Assembly: GCA_051453625.1 (NCBI GenBank)
Contig: JBOZIK010000001.1
Span: 130,357,699-130,398,781 of the forward strand
Length of the DNA stretch: 41,083 nucleotides
Direction: 5' to 3'
From: Welwitschia mirabilis
Taxonomy: Eukaryota; Gnetophyta; Gnetopsida; Welwitschiales
Shown: in pieces, positions 21,707 through 33,566 of the stretch
Layout of the letters: every line of letters begins with the position of its first letter
Position numbering within the stretch: position 1 is the first letter of the stretch
Notes under the pieces: model-generated
What the model was told of the DNA's origin: nothing
The model's database searches: none
Seen by the model: the letters and a program-made list of their open reading frames with translations, nothing else
Program-made: the position numbers and the translations under genes

Positions 21707-22560
21707 CCTGAGATCTCTCTACCTCTCTTTATATCTATATGTTGATGTCCTAAAGATATCAAGTGAAAGTCTAAATATATATAAGGCACTACTTACCCAT
21801 GGGGTCTGGTATTCCAAATTATTAAAATAAGGCTGAGAGAAGGTATGGATACCTTAGAGTCTATAGTTGTTGTGCCTTAACCATAAACCTGAGTCTCTTC
21901 CATATGAAAGCTAGTAAATCCATCTACTCACCCTATCTGAATGCTAACCATATCTGCAAACGTGTAGTCATAGCATGGTTGTCATGAAATGATGGGATAA
22001 TGTTATGGATCAACCTCTATGTGATACTCTATAAGTAGGGGCCAACTGAGTAATAAGAACGCCCTGCCTATCTAGTGTTAAGTCTGCTAGGATGTCTAGT
22101 ACTACATCATATGTGCGGTGCTCCTTTTGTACATTTAGTATAATAAATGTGTAAGCTCCCAATGCCACCTAGATTTGTAACCATTACAATGTGGTTTGGA
22201 AGCACTACAATATCATGATCCTATATTGATTCTATGATCATATCAACCAAGTAACCACCAGAATCTGGTCGTCGCTCGATATGCATAGTGTCATAAAACT
22301 TCTTAGCTATAGATTGAAAAGCCTCTAATCAACCTTAGGCTCTAATATGCTCATAAAATCCATTAGAGCTATAGATCAGAAGGCCTCTAATCAACCTCAG
22401 TCTCTAATATGCTCATAAAATCTGGTGGCGATCTGAATGATAAGTGATCATCTGTGTCAAGACAAGGGATGCACGAGCTCCACATGCGTAATCTTTAGCA
22501 ATACTAATGGGTCTGTCTCCTACTCTATGGCTTTGTTCTTAGCCTTAGCCTATTTAGCTC
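21707..22560 (-). pseudogene. Degenerate extra Athila ORF, N-terminal and middle part
   Basis: A block of higher GC than its surroundings. On the - strand one frame is nearly open over about 200 bases (22320-22110), with pieces such as KKFYDTMHIERRPDSGGYLV and NHIVMVTNLGGIGSLHIYY. Further down come LIHNIIPSFHDNHAMTTRLQ and TLRYPYLLSALF, with stops between. The layout resembles the extra protein that many Athila-like elements encode after pol, but I cannot assign a named domain. A ~62-bp tandem duplication (22312-22434) lies inside. The copia insert splits this ORF from its C-terminal part at 17032-16640. Confidence 0.5.
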
Positions 22561-24828
22561 TATACATATAAGGCCTACTTAGTTAAAAATATAAAAAAAG
22601 TTATGCAAGATTGGATAGACATGCTAAATACGTCGTATGGATGCTCAACAATGACCCCCAAAATTGATAAAAGATGATAAAAATACATCTTTCTCCCTCC
22701 TAAAGATGTAAATACATCACGTATTACATGGTCATAAGAATAAAAATTCAAAATGCACAAAAAATGGAAAAATAATTTTTAGATGGGCCCCACATAAGGT
22801 AAAAATTCAAAGTGATTAAATAAAAAATCCAATCTAGTAGTACCATAAAATACATTGAACTAATTAATTTACCTTAAAGGACCACTATGTTTCAACCTAT
22901 ATTTTGTGAGAAATTGGGTGTAAAAGATAAAGACCTAAACTTTTCTTGTAAAATGCACAATTGATCATAACTTTTATAATACACATAAAGATCAAATTTG
23001 TAAGTTTCAAATCAAAAAGCACGAAAAAATAATTAACATACATAAAAACTACATGACGAAAGGTTAAAAAATAGGAGAAAAATTTGAAAAAGATGAGGGA
23101 GAGGAAAACATACCTCATTTTTAGAAATTCGCAAAAATCTGGTAAATGTGGGAGAAAATCTCATAGGGATAAGTTTTATTGTGATGGAAGGAACCAATGG
23201 AATCATCAGTCTTAAGCGATAAATAAAAAGAATAATAAAATAAAGAAAAATAAGAAGGAAATGATTTGGCACAGTTTTATCACACTATCATCTAGTCACG
23301 TCATCCAAATAACAGCTCTAGGATGACTCTCAGAAAAAATCAGATTGTCATCCATCTATGTTATCTAGATGACCAAGTGGATGATAGAACTTTAAAAAAT
23401 TTTGCAAAAAAAAACATGTCAACCAAAAAATTTAGGCTCAAATATTATCATGAAGGTATCATAATTTATCAGAAAGCTCAGAAAAATAAGGAATGAAAAA
23501 GAATTGAGAAAATTAAGATGAAGTAAAAAAATTAAACCAAATGAAAACTATCACTGAGGAAAACATACTAACTAGGTTAAAACCTGATAATAAATACTGA
23601 ATGAATGTACTTGAACTCAAAAGTAAATAAGACAAAGTGTAGATATCTAAAAGATACAAGGAATCTTATAAAAGCTATAAGTCATAAAATATTTGCTATT
23701 TGATTCTAATGCTCCACAAAAATGATTTGTCATGAATAAACAACAAGAAAACTACTAAATAATAAGGTCCTATGTTAAGATGAGAAAATGCAAAAATAAC
23801 TTTGAAGTAATAAGCTAGAAAACCAAAGAAAATTAAAACAAAAATGGACATAAGGAACATGGAGAAGATTGCTTACCTATCCTAAATTCTAACCTAGCAA
23901 ATCCTCATGGAAGACATCATAAAGCCACCTAAGTAAAAATGCATAAGAAAATGTATCTACTCCATAAAGTTTCACTTGAAAAGGCAGTAATTATAATGAT
24001 ACCAAAAATTTAAGTGCTTAGAACAATGAATGATAAGATCAAAAGCTACTCAAGAATGAACTCACCTTCTCACACCCTAAAACACACTTGAATCCTCAAA
24101 ACTGAAATGATCATATGGGAATACTAAGAGTCTAGGAAATAAGCAATGCTTTTAATGGTACTAAGAACACCATTAATTCCATAGCCTTAAAGTTTATTAC
24201 AACTTTTCCATGATAAGGGGAGTGCAACCAAAGTTAGAAAAGTAAGAACTCATGAAGTATGGCTAATCCCTTAATGGAGTTCCCATAGTTACCAATACTA
24301 TCAAAGGTTCCTTTTAGGAAAATTTACCTTGGTGTGATAGAACATCATGATGACCATGTATTTTTTTTTAAGCACAAATACAATAGATCATGGTTATTAT
24401 TTTCTTTCTCTCTTTTTTTCCCAAATAATTTCCACATGTTCACATACTAAAAAAGACTAAGATAAATAAGTGAGATGAAAGATAGGAAAGAGCACTCCTA
24501 AACAACCAAAGACCTCATATCATTAAAAAAAGCATAATAACTAAGGTATTTTTTTTTAAATGAAATTTATAAACATGAGAATATCTTAATATTGGATGAA
24601 TCCAATCTTATCACTATAAAATTCTCAAGCATGAACATTACTCATGTAAACTTTATAAAGCAACCCATAAGTTAAGTTTAAAAGATGATCAAGTAATATC
24701 ATAACATCCACTAAAGGAATAAGCTAAAAAATAATTTAAACAATAATAAGGTGAAAGTCCTCCTCATTGAGGGGAACCTCTAAAATAAGTGCTTCTACCA
24801 TGTTCTAGGCTATATTGAAAGATTTTTC
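22561..24828. other. Athila spacer between integrase and extra ORF
   Basis: AT-rich, no gene recognised. It includes a cluster of GTCATC/GATGAC motifs (23280-23385). The part at about 23870-23980 (TCTAACCTAGCAAATCCTCATGG) is homologous to the right edge of the window (about 40975-41083). This places that edge in a second Athila copy. The - strand frames at 22575-23272 are hydrophobic, AT-driven and not called. Confidence 0.6.
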
Positions 24829-25985
24829 ATATAGTTTCAACCTTTGTCCATTAACTTTCTGAATCTCCTTAGTTTTTAACTCGTAAATCTTAATAGAGCC
24901 ATTAGAATGCACTCCTTTTATAATATAAAAATATAATCATTTAGAGGTCAACTTTTTATTCAAAAGACGTACTCTAGTATTGTATAAAAGGACTAGTTAA
25001 CTAGGTTTAAAATTTTTGTGAAGTAACTTTCTTTTATGTTTGAACTTAGCTTAAACTTTGTAGATTAATTGATGATGTATAGCATGAGTATGTTTTTCAT
25101 AAAGATGATATAATTAGACTAATATATGTTTAAGATTTTTATTAATATTTATAGCATTAAGTTGATAAGAAGTATAATAAGATTTATAACACACATTAAT
25201 AGGTAAAATACAAACTTTGCTATACATAAGTTCCTAAGGTGAAAATCTAAAAGGATTATGCCAAGTAATATGATAAGCCTAAAGAACATTATTAAGATTA
25301 GAAGTCAAATATTTCTCATTAATAGAGACAAGTTTTTATAATATTTTCTTAATTTCTCTATTTGCATTTTTGCTTGACCATTGGTTTTAGGATGATAAGC
25401 ATAAGCTACTCTATGTTCTATTCCAATGGATAAAAGAAGTTTCCTAAAATTTGATTTATAAAATGAGTTCCTTGATCACTAATAATAATTCTAATAAAAC
25501 CAAATATTTGAAAGATATGAGTTCTAAAAAAAGCACAAATAGTTCAAACGTCATTCAAAGAAGTAGGAATAGCTTTAACTTATTTAGTAACATAATCTAC
25601 AGCTATTAAAATGTAATTCTTATCATTAGAAGGTGGGTAAATAAGGCTTATAAAATTTATTCCCTAATAATTAAAAGGTTTACATTCAAAAATATATTTA
25701 AGAATCATTTCTTTAGCATGAAAAAGACTAGCATGATGCTGATAAGGATCACACCTTCTAGCAAAATTAAAAGAATCTTAAAAAAGAATAGACCAATAAA
25801 AACTAGAGTTAAGAATTTTTATAGTTGTTTTCTGTCCACTAAAATGACCTTTATAAATACCATCATGATAAAGATGAAAGATATTATATTTTTCCTAATT
25901 GGTCACATATTTGGGCATAATTTGATCTTTACACCTACAATAAAAATGTAGCTGTATCTATTCATAGTCAACTATTTTATGGAGA
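24829..25985 (-). pseudogene. pol: Athila integrase, two catalytic residues lost
   Basis: Read leftward. The zinc finger HLYHDGIYKGHFSG...CDPYQH lies at about 25880-25730. The core contains GINFI, where the first catalytic Asp is Asn (25655-25657), then ILIAVDYVTK. IISDQGTHF keeps the second Asp (about 25475). HPKTNGQAKM carries Lys for the catalytic Glu (25368-25370). The C-terminus has VLLYNTRVRLL (about 25000) and ends with VNGQRLKLY (24829-24855), typical of Athila. Several stops and frame changes break it. Confidence 0.87.
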
Positions 25986-25993
25986 AAGGATTT

Positions 25994-26645
25994 TCATTGA
26001 TTATAAGTCCAATGTTGTAGTGTTTTTATGGTAACAATGTAATCAACAATATCATCATACCAAGAAGAATGATGAGTAGAAGATATAGCAAAATGTTGTT
26101 TATCTGGAAAAGAATCATCAATCACAAAATCATCAAGAGAAGAAGAAAGATGAGATAAATGATTAACAATACAATTATGCTTTTTTGCTTTATCAATGAT
26201 GGTCAAATTAAATTCTTGCATGAGGAGGAGGATCCATTTAATCAATCTAGCAATCAAATCTTTTTTACTCATAAGGTATCAAATAATAGTATAGTTAATA
26301 TAAACATTCATATGAAAGCCTAAAAGATAATATCTAAGTGTATCAAAGTAAAAGATAATTGCTAGCATTTCCTTCTCTATAGCAGTATAATTTATTTAAG
26401 TTCTAGAAAGAGTTTACTATAGTAAGGTATAACTTCAAAATCATTTTCATACTTTTGATAAAGTACCCCACCCACAGCATAATTACTAGTATCATGTATT
26501 AATTTAAAATATTTTTCTTAATTAGGGCCTATTATAATAGATGCATAAGAAATTTTACATTTAAGTTTATTGAAAACAAGCTAACAAGGTCCATTTCAAT
26601 TAAATTTAGCTTCTTTTTATAGTAATGAGTGATTGGGTTTACAAA
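25994..26645 (-). pseudogene. pol: Athila RNase H C-terminus and integrase linker
   Basis: The open frame 26272-25994 has LIARLIKWILLLMQEFNLTI, then HNCIVNHLSHLS and DDSFPDKQHFAI, then a WYDDIVDYIV and HWT segment. This is the conserved junction from the end of RNase H to the integrase N-terminus in Athila. Upstream (26280-26645) RNase H remains are broken by stops. Confidence 0.82.
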
Positions 26646-27451
26646 TTTTTGCATAATAATAAATAAACCAATGATAAAAACATAATAACCAAAAAAAGAT
26701 CAATCTTTTTTTATGTTTGTTGGAGGAGTTAGGTTTTGAATGATACCAACCTTTTTAGGGTCCATTCTAATCCCTCTTTTTAAAATATGGTGACCTAAAA
26801 TAATTCCATTCTTAACTAAAAATAAAATTTTCTTCCAACTCAAATGTGGGCCATTAGAAATGCATCTATTAAGGACTTCTAATCTTTCTAATATTTGTTC
26901 AAAATTTTTAGCATAAATAGAAAAGTCATCTATAAAAATTTCTATTGAATACTCTAATATATCAGAAAAAACACCCATTATAGCATGTTGAAAAGTATCA
27001 AGAGCATTTTAAAGTCCAAAAGGCATGCATCTAAAAGAAAAAGTACTAAAAGGTAAAGTAAAAGTAGCTTTATCCTCGTCCTTACTAGCAATACAAACCT
27101 AATTATAATCACTATATCTATCAAGTTAATAATAAAAAGCATATCCTTGTATTCTATCAAGTATTTGAACAAGAAAAGGCAAAGAAAAATAATATTTTTT
27201 CATTACTTTCATCTAATTTTCTGAGATTAATTCACATCCTTCATTTCCCATCTTTCTTAGGTACTACTATTAAAGATCTAATCCACTCACTATCAGCTAT
27301 GGCATAAATGATTCCAACATTCATTAATTTAATGATTTCATCTTTAATAACTTACTTAAGGGCTGGATTAAGTCTATGTTGGGGTTTCCTAATAGGTTTT
27401 ATAAGACTAAGCAAACACATTTACGATTGCAAAAATGAGATTAAGCTTGAT
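26646..27451 (-). pseudogene. pol: Athila reverse transcriptase, copy 1
   Basis: The N-terminal block DEIIKLMNVGIIYAIADSEW and VVPKKDGK lies at about 27355-27250. The palm motif FIDDFS is at 26919-26936 with both Asp kept. The thumb reads WKKILFLVKNGIILGHHI, then KRGIRMDPKKVGIIQNL and PPTN to 26700. Stops and shifts occur in the fingers region. The right side is cut by a 265-N gap. The segment 26922-27451 is present again beyond the gap as a diverged copy. Confidence 0.87.
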
Positions 27452-27716
27452 NNNNNNNNNNNNNNNNNNNNNNNNNNNNNNNNNNNNNNNNNNNNNNNNN
27501 NNNNNNNNNNNNNNNNNNNNNNNNNNNNNNNNNNNNNNNNNNNNNNNNNNNNNNNNNNNNNNNNNNNNNNNNNNNNNNNNNNNNNNNNNNNNNNNNNNNN
27601 NNNNNNNNNNNNNNNNNNNNNNNNNNNNNNNNNNNNNNNNNNNNNNNNNNNNNNNNNNNNNNNNNNNNNNNNNNNNNNNNNNNNNNNNNNNNNNNNNNNN
27701 NNNNNNNNNNNNNNNN
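27452..27716. other. Assembly gap of 265 N
   Basis: A sized gap between two copies of the same RT segment, so the join may be wrong. Confidence 0.98.
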
Positions 27717-28225
27717 AAATCATCCATAAAACTTTCTATCAATCCATGACAACATATTAAAAAGTACCAGGAGCATTACAAAGTACAAAAGGCATGCATC
27801 TAAAAGTAAAAGTGCCAAAAGTGGGAGTAAAATTAGTTTTAACTTGATCCTTACTAGTAATACAAACATAATTGTAACCACTATATCTATTACGAAAACA
27901 ATAAAAATATGCCCTTGTATTCTATCAAGTATCTAATTAAGAAAATAAAAAGGACTGTGATCTTTTTTAGTTACTTTATTTAATTTTCTAAAATCAATGC
28001 ACATCCTCCATTTTCCTAACCCACTCACTATCATTTATGATATAAATAACTCTAGCAATTATTAATTTAATGATTTCATCTTTAATAACTTACTTAAGGG
28101 CTAGACCAAATCNNNNNNNNNNTAAGGTAGATTTTATGTTAAACAATTGAGGTAGAAATGAATATCAAATCTTTATGGGATCAAGAAAATGCATTTACCA
28201 TAGATTATAAAAGTGAGATTAAAAT
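27717..28225 (-). pseudogene. pol: Athila reverse transcriptase, partial copy 2
   Basis: The sequence matches 26922-27451 along its length in the same orientation (for example AAAAGGCATGCATCTAAAAG on the + strand in both). It ends at the gap edge with the palm residues FMDD (27719-27730). Differences are frequent and include a ~33-bp length difference, so it is not a simple repeat of the same read. A 10-N gap lies at 28113-28122. It could be a real duplication, a second element or a scaffolding error. Confidence 0.75.
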
Positions 28226-28558
28226 TAATTCTTGTTGAAGGGATAGATTTTTGTTCTAATCATTGCATGGAAAGATGTATTTCAATCCACTAGTTAAAGG
28301 TTTCAGATTTAGATTTAAATTTAAATTTTTATTTTCTATTAAATTTTTAGGAAAATTTATGGTCGTCTCATACTTTCGTCCAGACATTAGTAGTGAACAA
28401 CCACCCTCAAAATAAGAAATCTCAGTTTTACTCAAATCTCAAACTTATGCATAGTTGACATATTTAGTCTTTCTACTCTCCAAATTAAAATAATTATTTT
28501 CTAAATGGTCAAAATCCAATTGATCTTTATGAAAACCTTTCAAATTGTTTACTTTAAG
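28226..28558 (-). pseudogene. pol: Athila protease-RT linker
   Basis: The - strand gives GFHKDQLDFDHLENNYFNLE and, after a stop, LKYIFPCND, the poorly conserved linker before RT. It is broken by stops and bounded by a 170-N gap (28559-28728). Confidence 0.6.
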
Positions 28559-28728
28559 NNNNNNNNNNNNNNNNNNNNNNNNNNNNNNNNNNNNNNNNNN
28601 NNNNNNNNNNNNNNNNNNNNNNNNNNNNNNNNNNNNNNNNNNNNNNNNNNNNNNNNNNNNNNNNNNNNNNNNNNNNNNNNNNNNNNNNNNNNNNNNNNNN
28701 NNNNNNNNNNNNNNNNNNNNNNNNNNNN
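28559..28728. other. Assembly gap of 170 N
   Basis: Interrupts the end of the protease domain. The predicted proteins spanning the gap are artefacts. Confidence 0.98.
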
Positions 28729-29300
28729 ACTCCATCATTCCCATTCTGGTATCTATAATATAATGGGTAGTTGTAGAAAAAGCTCTACCTAGAAGTAATG
28801 GATAACCATCATTATGTTCAACTTCTATCAGAACCACATTAATAGTGTAAAATGCTTTTTCAATTTTAATTAATAAATTTTTAATCATGCATAAAGGTTT
28901 CTTAATTGATGTATCTACTAATTTTAAGATAGTCTTGTAAGCTCTACTCTACTTTCTAACCTAAGTCATTGACAAATGTGCAAGGATATAATGTTGACAC
29001 TTGCTCCTATATCAATTAAGAATTTATTTATTCTTCTATTTCCTTCTAAAGTTACACTAATAGCTACTATCCTTATATCTTTAAACATTGAATATTTTTG
29101 TAAGACTAAGTTATTAATGGATTAGGCTAGGAAAACTTTACTAGGGATAATTTATTTTTATTTCCTCCTAATCAGATATTTCCACAACTTAGAATATTTT
29201 GGGTTCTCTTGTAAAAGTCTTTAAAATGGTAAATTTATGCTCACGTTTTATATTAAGGCTTTAAGATGTTCATCAAAATTAGTATTTTCCTTTAATCTAT
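28729..29300 (-). pseudogene. pol: Athila aspartic protease and preceding linker
   Basis: A linker (about 29265-29150; FDEHLKALI, LQENPKYSKLWKYLI) leads to the active site DIGASVNI at 28990-29013, the Athila form of the D[ST]G motif. Then come MIKNLLIKIEKAFYTINVVL and YPLLLGRAFSTTTHYIID (about 28888-28740), the flap and C-terminal part before the gap. Frame changes occur between the active site and the downstream open frame. Confidence 0.85.
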
Positions 29301-30880
29301 CAAGCCAAGGGGTAGCTTATTTCTTACCTTTTTCATGAGAAGAATTTTTCTTTTTATCATTTAAAGGATAAGAAAAAGAATGATTTTCTAAAATTTCTAT
29401 ATCCTTTTCTTCCTCATCGTTTTTATCATTTTGAGATGTTGAAGCCTCATGAGCAGAAGGTATTATTTTATATTGACTTCTTATCATGAACTTCCAATAT
29501 TTCTTAACTTCATTTAGGTTTGATAAATATTGTATGGCAAATGGCCCTTGTGGTCTTTGATTAGCAAGCATAGTTTATTATAAAATACTAACAAGATTTT
29601 TAATGTTGGAATTTATTATTTTTTGATTTTTTCTCAATTCATCAATGGAATTTCTAAGTGGATCACCTTAATTTTATGATTTGGATGATCTTTCTTTATT
29701 ATTAGAGTTATTTTATTAGAAATTTACATCCTCAAATATTTTTCTAAATGGTTGGAAATTAGGATAATTTTTTTGAAAATTTTAAAAATTTAGTTGTTCA
29801 TTCATCCTAGGTCAAAAAAATATTCTAATTTTGTTTTTGACTTTGATTTTGGTTTTGATTTTGATTTTCAAAGTTTGAAGACTTTTGATTAAAAGCATAC
29901 ACTTATTCATAAATTCTTTCTCTATATGTTGATAATAAAGGATAATATTTTGTTACATAGTAATTGTCTTTTCAGGAATCACAAGTTGGAACTATAGCCA
30001 TACTCTTTTCTATTACCACCTTTGCATTTAAGATCATCTAAGTGTATTTTTCTAAAGTTGAGATGAAATCTTTGATGACATTAGTTGGTTTTTTTTTTCC
30101 ATTTTTACTTTCTCCTTTTCTTGCTTAATTTCTTTAAGATCTTTAATTATTTAATCTACTACTTGATTTTTTTCTGGGTGAGTGTTTAGGCCAACTTTGA
30201 CTCACTTACACTAACTCTTCCAACACTCTCCATGCATTTTCCAGTGTAAGGTTCATTAAATTTCCTCCATAAGATAAGTAAATAAGTTTCTGAGTTTGAT
30301 TATTAAATCCACTATGAAATAGTCTACCAATTCTTCATGAGGAAAAACATCCATATTGTCCAAATGTAAAACAAAAAAAAAAATTCTCACAGGTAGGGTC
30401 ATAGTCTTCATTAGGCTATTATTGAAAGTTAGATACTTTTCCCTTACATTTTTTATAGTTATTTCACTTATGAATCTCTTAATGAAAGCTTCTTAAACTT
30501 GACTTTATGTTTCTAGACTCTTATGTGGAATCCTTTTTAACCAAAGTTTAGCTTTTTCTTTTAAAGTAATGGGAAAAATTACCATGTAAGTCTTATCACT
30601 TATTTTTTTCTTATCATTTTTGAAAGTAAGTACTAACTACTCAATGTCAGCAATATGTTATTAAGGATCTTCATCATGTCACCATTAAAAATGGGATAAG
30701 CATTTAAATTCCGAAGTTTAACATCATCACTAGGAGCTAAATCAAAAGAGATTTAAATTTCATGTTTTCTGTTAGCTATATGCTCTCTAAGGTGATATTG
30801 GCATTAGGATTTACGGGTGTAGTCGTAGGGGTTTTTATAACAAGGGACGATTTAGACGAAGGAACTTGATTTTGATTTTG
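29301..30880 (-). pseudogene. gag: Athila gag
   Basis: The N-terminal part FDLAPSDDVKLRNLNAYPIF lies at about 30745-30690. The core KAKLWLKRIPHKSLET at about 30560-30510 matches the gypsy gag KA..WL..P signature, followed by FIKRFI. The C-terminal open frame 29571-29317 has LANQRPQGPFAIQYLSNLNE, the conserved Athila gag tail, then an acidic and lysine-rich end. Stops and shifts occur throughout. The exact start is not recoverable. Confidence 0.8.
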
Positions 30881-31555
30881 TGACAGTCTAAACATATTTC
30901 AAAAATGATTTTTTTAAACTATTGGTTAAATAATATTCTAAAAAATTTTCTTTTACAAAATCAAATTCTAAAATGATAAATGTAGAAATCTTTAGAATTT
31001 TTAAAATTTATGTACCTTTGGTGTGTGTACCTAAGTTAAATTCAAAGTTAATCAAACCTTCTGGAATGTTTTCTTCTATGAATAACCACTCTCTCTGAAA
31101 TTTTTCTTTTATACTAGATTTTATCATGTTCCAGCATGCTTAGTTTTTATGTTTAGTGCACATCATCCCTGTTGTCATCTAGCTGATAGTCTGGATGATA
31201 GAAAACATAAAAAATGAAAAACACAAAAAATAGAAATGTGAAATAATAGATACAAAAAATATTAAAAATATATTGCCATCCCTTTAATCATCTAGATGAC
31301 AAAGGGAACAATAGGAAAACTCTAATTTTTTAAGAAGGTAAAAAACTAAAAAAAGCCAAGGCACATAGGCCATCGTCACTACATGTCATCTAAACAAAAA
31401 AGTGGACAATAGAACATTTATTTTAGAATGCAAAACAGAAACTATGGAAAGAAAAACCTATGCTACTATAGTTACAACACTACTATAGGCAAATATTCAA
31501 CCTAATATCCAAACACTCACTTAAGTAATAATAATCCTCAAACTTCAAGAAACCT
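30881..31555. other. Athila 5' leader between PBS and gag
   Basis: AT-rich, no gene. It holds several GTCATC/GATGA motifs, including TCATCTAGATGACA (about 31288-31301), like those in the LTRs. Confidence 0.55.
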
Positions 31556-31573
31556 TACCCGGTAATGATGCCA
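31556..31573 (-). promoter_or_regulatory. Primer binding site of the Athila element (tRNA-Asp type)
   Basis: The - strand reads TGGCATCATTACCGGGTA, three bases from the LTR. It differs from the standard Athila site TGGCGCCGTTGCCGGGGA at four places, three of them transitions at former CpG or CNG sites. Confidence 0.85.
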
Positions 31574-31576
31574 ATA

Positions 31577-32684
31577 TGTTGTAATGCATATTTGTGCAAA
31601 TATTATGCTCATAATAAGATCCTGTTATTTACAAATAAATATAGATTTTACACAACACAACACACTAACATAGATGGCAGTGGACTCGAATGTCATAATC
31701 TCTCCTAGCTATAGGCTAAAATAAAGAGAATTAATTTCAAGAAGAAACACACTTACGTATCTTAATAGCAGAAATAGAATGCAATGCATAAAATAACAAT
31801 GCAAACATGCTTATGCAAAGTTAATCTAGAGNNNNNNNNNNNNNNNNNNNNNNNNNNNNNNNNNNNNNNNNNNNNNNNNNNNNNNNNNNNNNNNNNNNNN
31901 NNNNNNNNNNNNNNNNNNNNNCAGAAGCAACATAAACTATAAGAAATAAGTACATGATAATTATAAAAAAATAGAAAAGAGTTCTTGAATTAGTTTTGAA
32001 TTAACATTCATGTTATAAAGTAACTGCATCTCAATAGAAGAAGCATAGCCCAATACTAAGGAAGACGTCTCTCTATAACTACAATGGATGAATCTTCAGC
32101 TCTTCGATCTCCTATCATAAGAATTGCCAATGTAAGTAAATACAAGTAAGAGTTAATATCAAAGTCAATACTTATTAACAAAAATAGACTCATAAACAAA
32201 CAAAACAAATAAACAAGGGTACAACCTTAACAACTATGTAAGAAACACAAAGACAAATGGCCAAAATTAGGTGAAGTTTAGTGAAGCATTATTTCAGATG
32301 TTGTTCTACTAGTTGTTTAGATAATACAAGATACAATGCCACCTCATAAGAATTTCTTGTCATCTATCAAATTGATTCTAGTCAACATCCTCATTGGCTT
32401 AATTATTCTATTGTCCATACAATTGTCTAGATAATGAGGTAGATGATACGCTTTTTACAAATGGTAATGTAATTCATTAGCCTCAATGTTTGTAGGAAGT
32501 TTACTTCAAAAATAGAAAATATTGTAAGCTACTTTAAATGCTACAAAATGTTATGAAGATCGCATATTTTTATACCTTTCGTCTTAGCTCTCCATTATTG
32601 TATAAATCTAGCATAAACTTGTCTAATGTTCTATAAAACTAGTTAAAATACCCTATCAAATACATGCAAATTGGCAGCACAACA
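31577..32684 (-). repeat. 5' LTR of the Athila element
   Basis: TGTTGTAATGCATATTTGTGC to GGCAGCACAACA on the + strand; 1108 bp including a 90-N gap (31832-31921). It matches the left LTR along its length and keeps the TG...CA ends. Confidence 0.9.
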
Positions 32685-32689
32685 CTACT
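32685..32689. repeat. Target site duplication (right) of the Athila element
   Basis: CTACT, the partner of CTAAT at 15020-15024. CTACT is also the base order found in the other array units (GTGCTACTCT). Confidence 0.75.
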
Positions 32690-33066
32690 TTCCAAAGTTT
32701 TTAGACTTTGGAAAGATAATATAGTAGGATAACCTTAGGGCTTAATAAAATAACCTTTAAGATAAATTTTAATAATTTAAAATGTTCTCATATAAACCCC
32801 AACAAACTCTTTAGTGATACTCTCTAAAGTTCTTAGAGTTTGGAAAGATAATATATAAGGTAATCTTGCATATTAATAAAATAATTATTTTAGAAAACCT
32901 TTAATAAGTAAATTAGTAAAATCTTCCTTACATAAACCCTAGTAAATCCTTTTAGTATTTATCTCCAAAGTTTTTGAACTTTAGAAAACTAATATAAAAG
33001 GGTATAAAAATAAAAGAATATACACTTATACAAATTATAGCTTTAGTAAGAAAATCTAATATTAAC

Positions 33067-33566
33067 NNNNNNNNNNNNNNNNNNNNNNNNNNNNNNNNNN
33101 NNNNNNNNNNNNNNNNNNNNNNNNNNNNNNNNNNNNNNNNNNNNNNNNNNNNNNNNNNNNNNNNNNNNNNNNNNNNNNNNNNNNNNNNNNNNNNNNNNNN
33201 NNNNNNNNNNNNNNNNNNNNNNNNNNNNNNNNNNNNNNNNNNNNNNNNNNNNNNNNNNNNNNNNNNNNNNNNNNNNNNNNNNNNNNNNNNNNNNNNNNNN
33301 NNNNNNNNNNNNNNNNNNNNNNNNNNNNNNNNNNNNNNNNNNNNNNNNNNNNNNNNNNNNNNNNNNNNNNNNNNNNNNNNNNNNNNNNNNNNNNNNNNNN
33401 NNNNNNNNNNNNNNNNNNNNNNNNNNNNNNNNNNNNNNNNNNNNNNNNNNNNNNNNNNNNNNNNNNNNNNNNNNNNNNNNNNNNNNNNNNNNNNNNNNNN
33501 NNNNNNNNNNNNNNNNNNNNNNNNNNNNNNNNNNNNNNNNNNNNNNNNNNNNNNNNNNNNNNNNNN
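33067..33566. other. Assembly gap of 500 N with identical flanks
   Basis: The ~49 bases ending at 33066 (from ATATACACTTATACAAATTA to CTAATATTAAC) recur without a visible difference at about 33577-33625, right after the gap. Contig ends that overlap suggest a false gap. Confidence 0.95.

Larger units (their letters stand above)
15025..32684 (-). mobile_element. Athila-type Ty3/gypsy retrotransposon, full length, with nested copia insert
   Basis: Two direct LTRs (15025-16128 and 31577-32684) bound a - strand element. From its 5' side (right end): PBS of tRNA-Asp type (31556-31573), gag (about 30880-29300), protease (29035-28729), RT (28225-26650), RNase H (to 25994), integrase (25985-24829), a degenerate extra ORF (about 22560-16640), polypurine side and 3' LTR. 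The PBS, the LANQRPQG gag tail, the DIGASVN protease, the FIDDFS palm and the VNGQRLK integrase tail all fit Athila. Without the 4.67-kb copia insert it is about 13 kb, normal for the lineage. All genes are broken. Confidence 0.9.

Noticed and set aside
22575-23272. Three hydrophobic - strand ORFs, possible membrane protein of the Athila element
   Set aside because: Phe/Leu/Ile/Tyr-rich translations are expected from AT-rich DNA; frames overlap and no conserved motif is present.
27308-27760. Long ORFs across the 265-N gap
   Set aside because: Made mostly of N.
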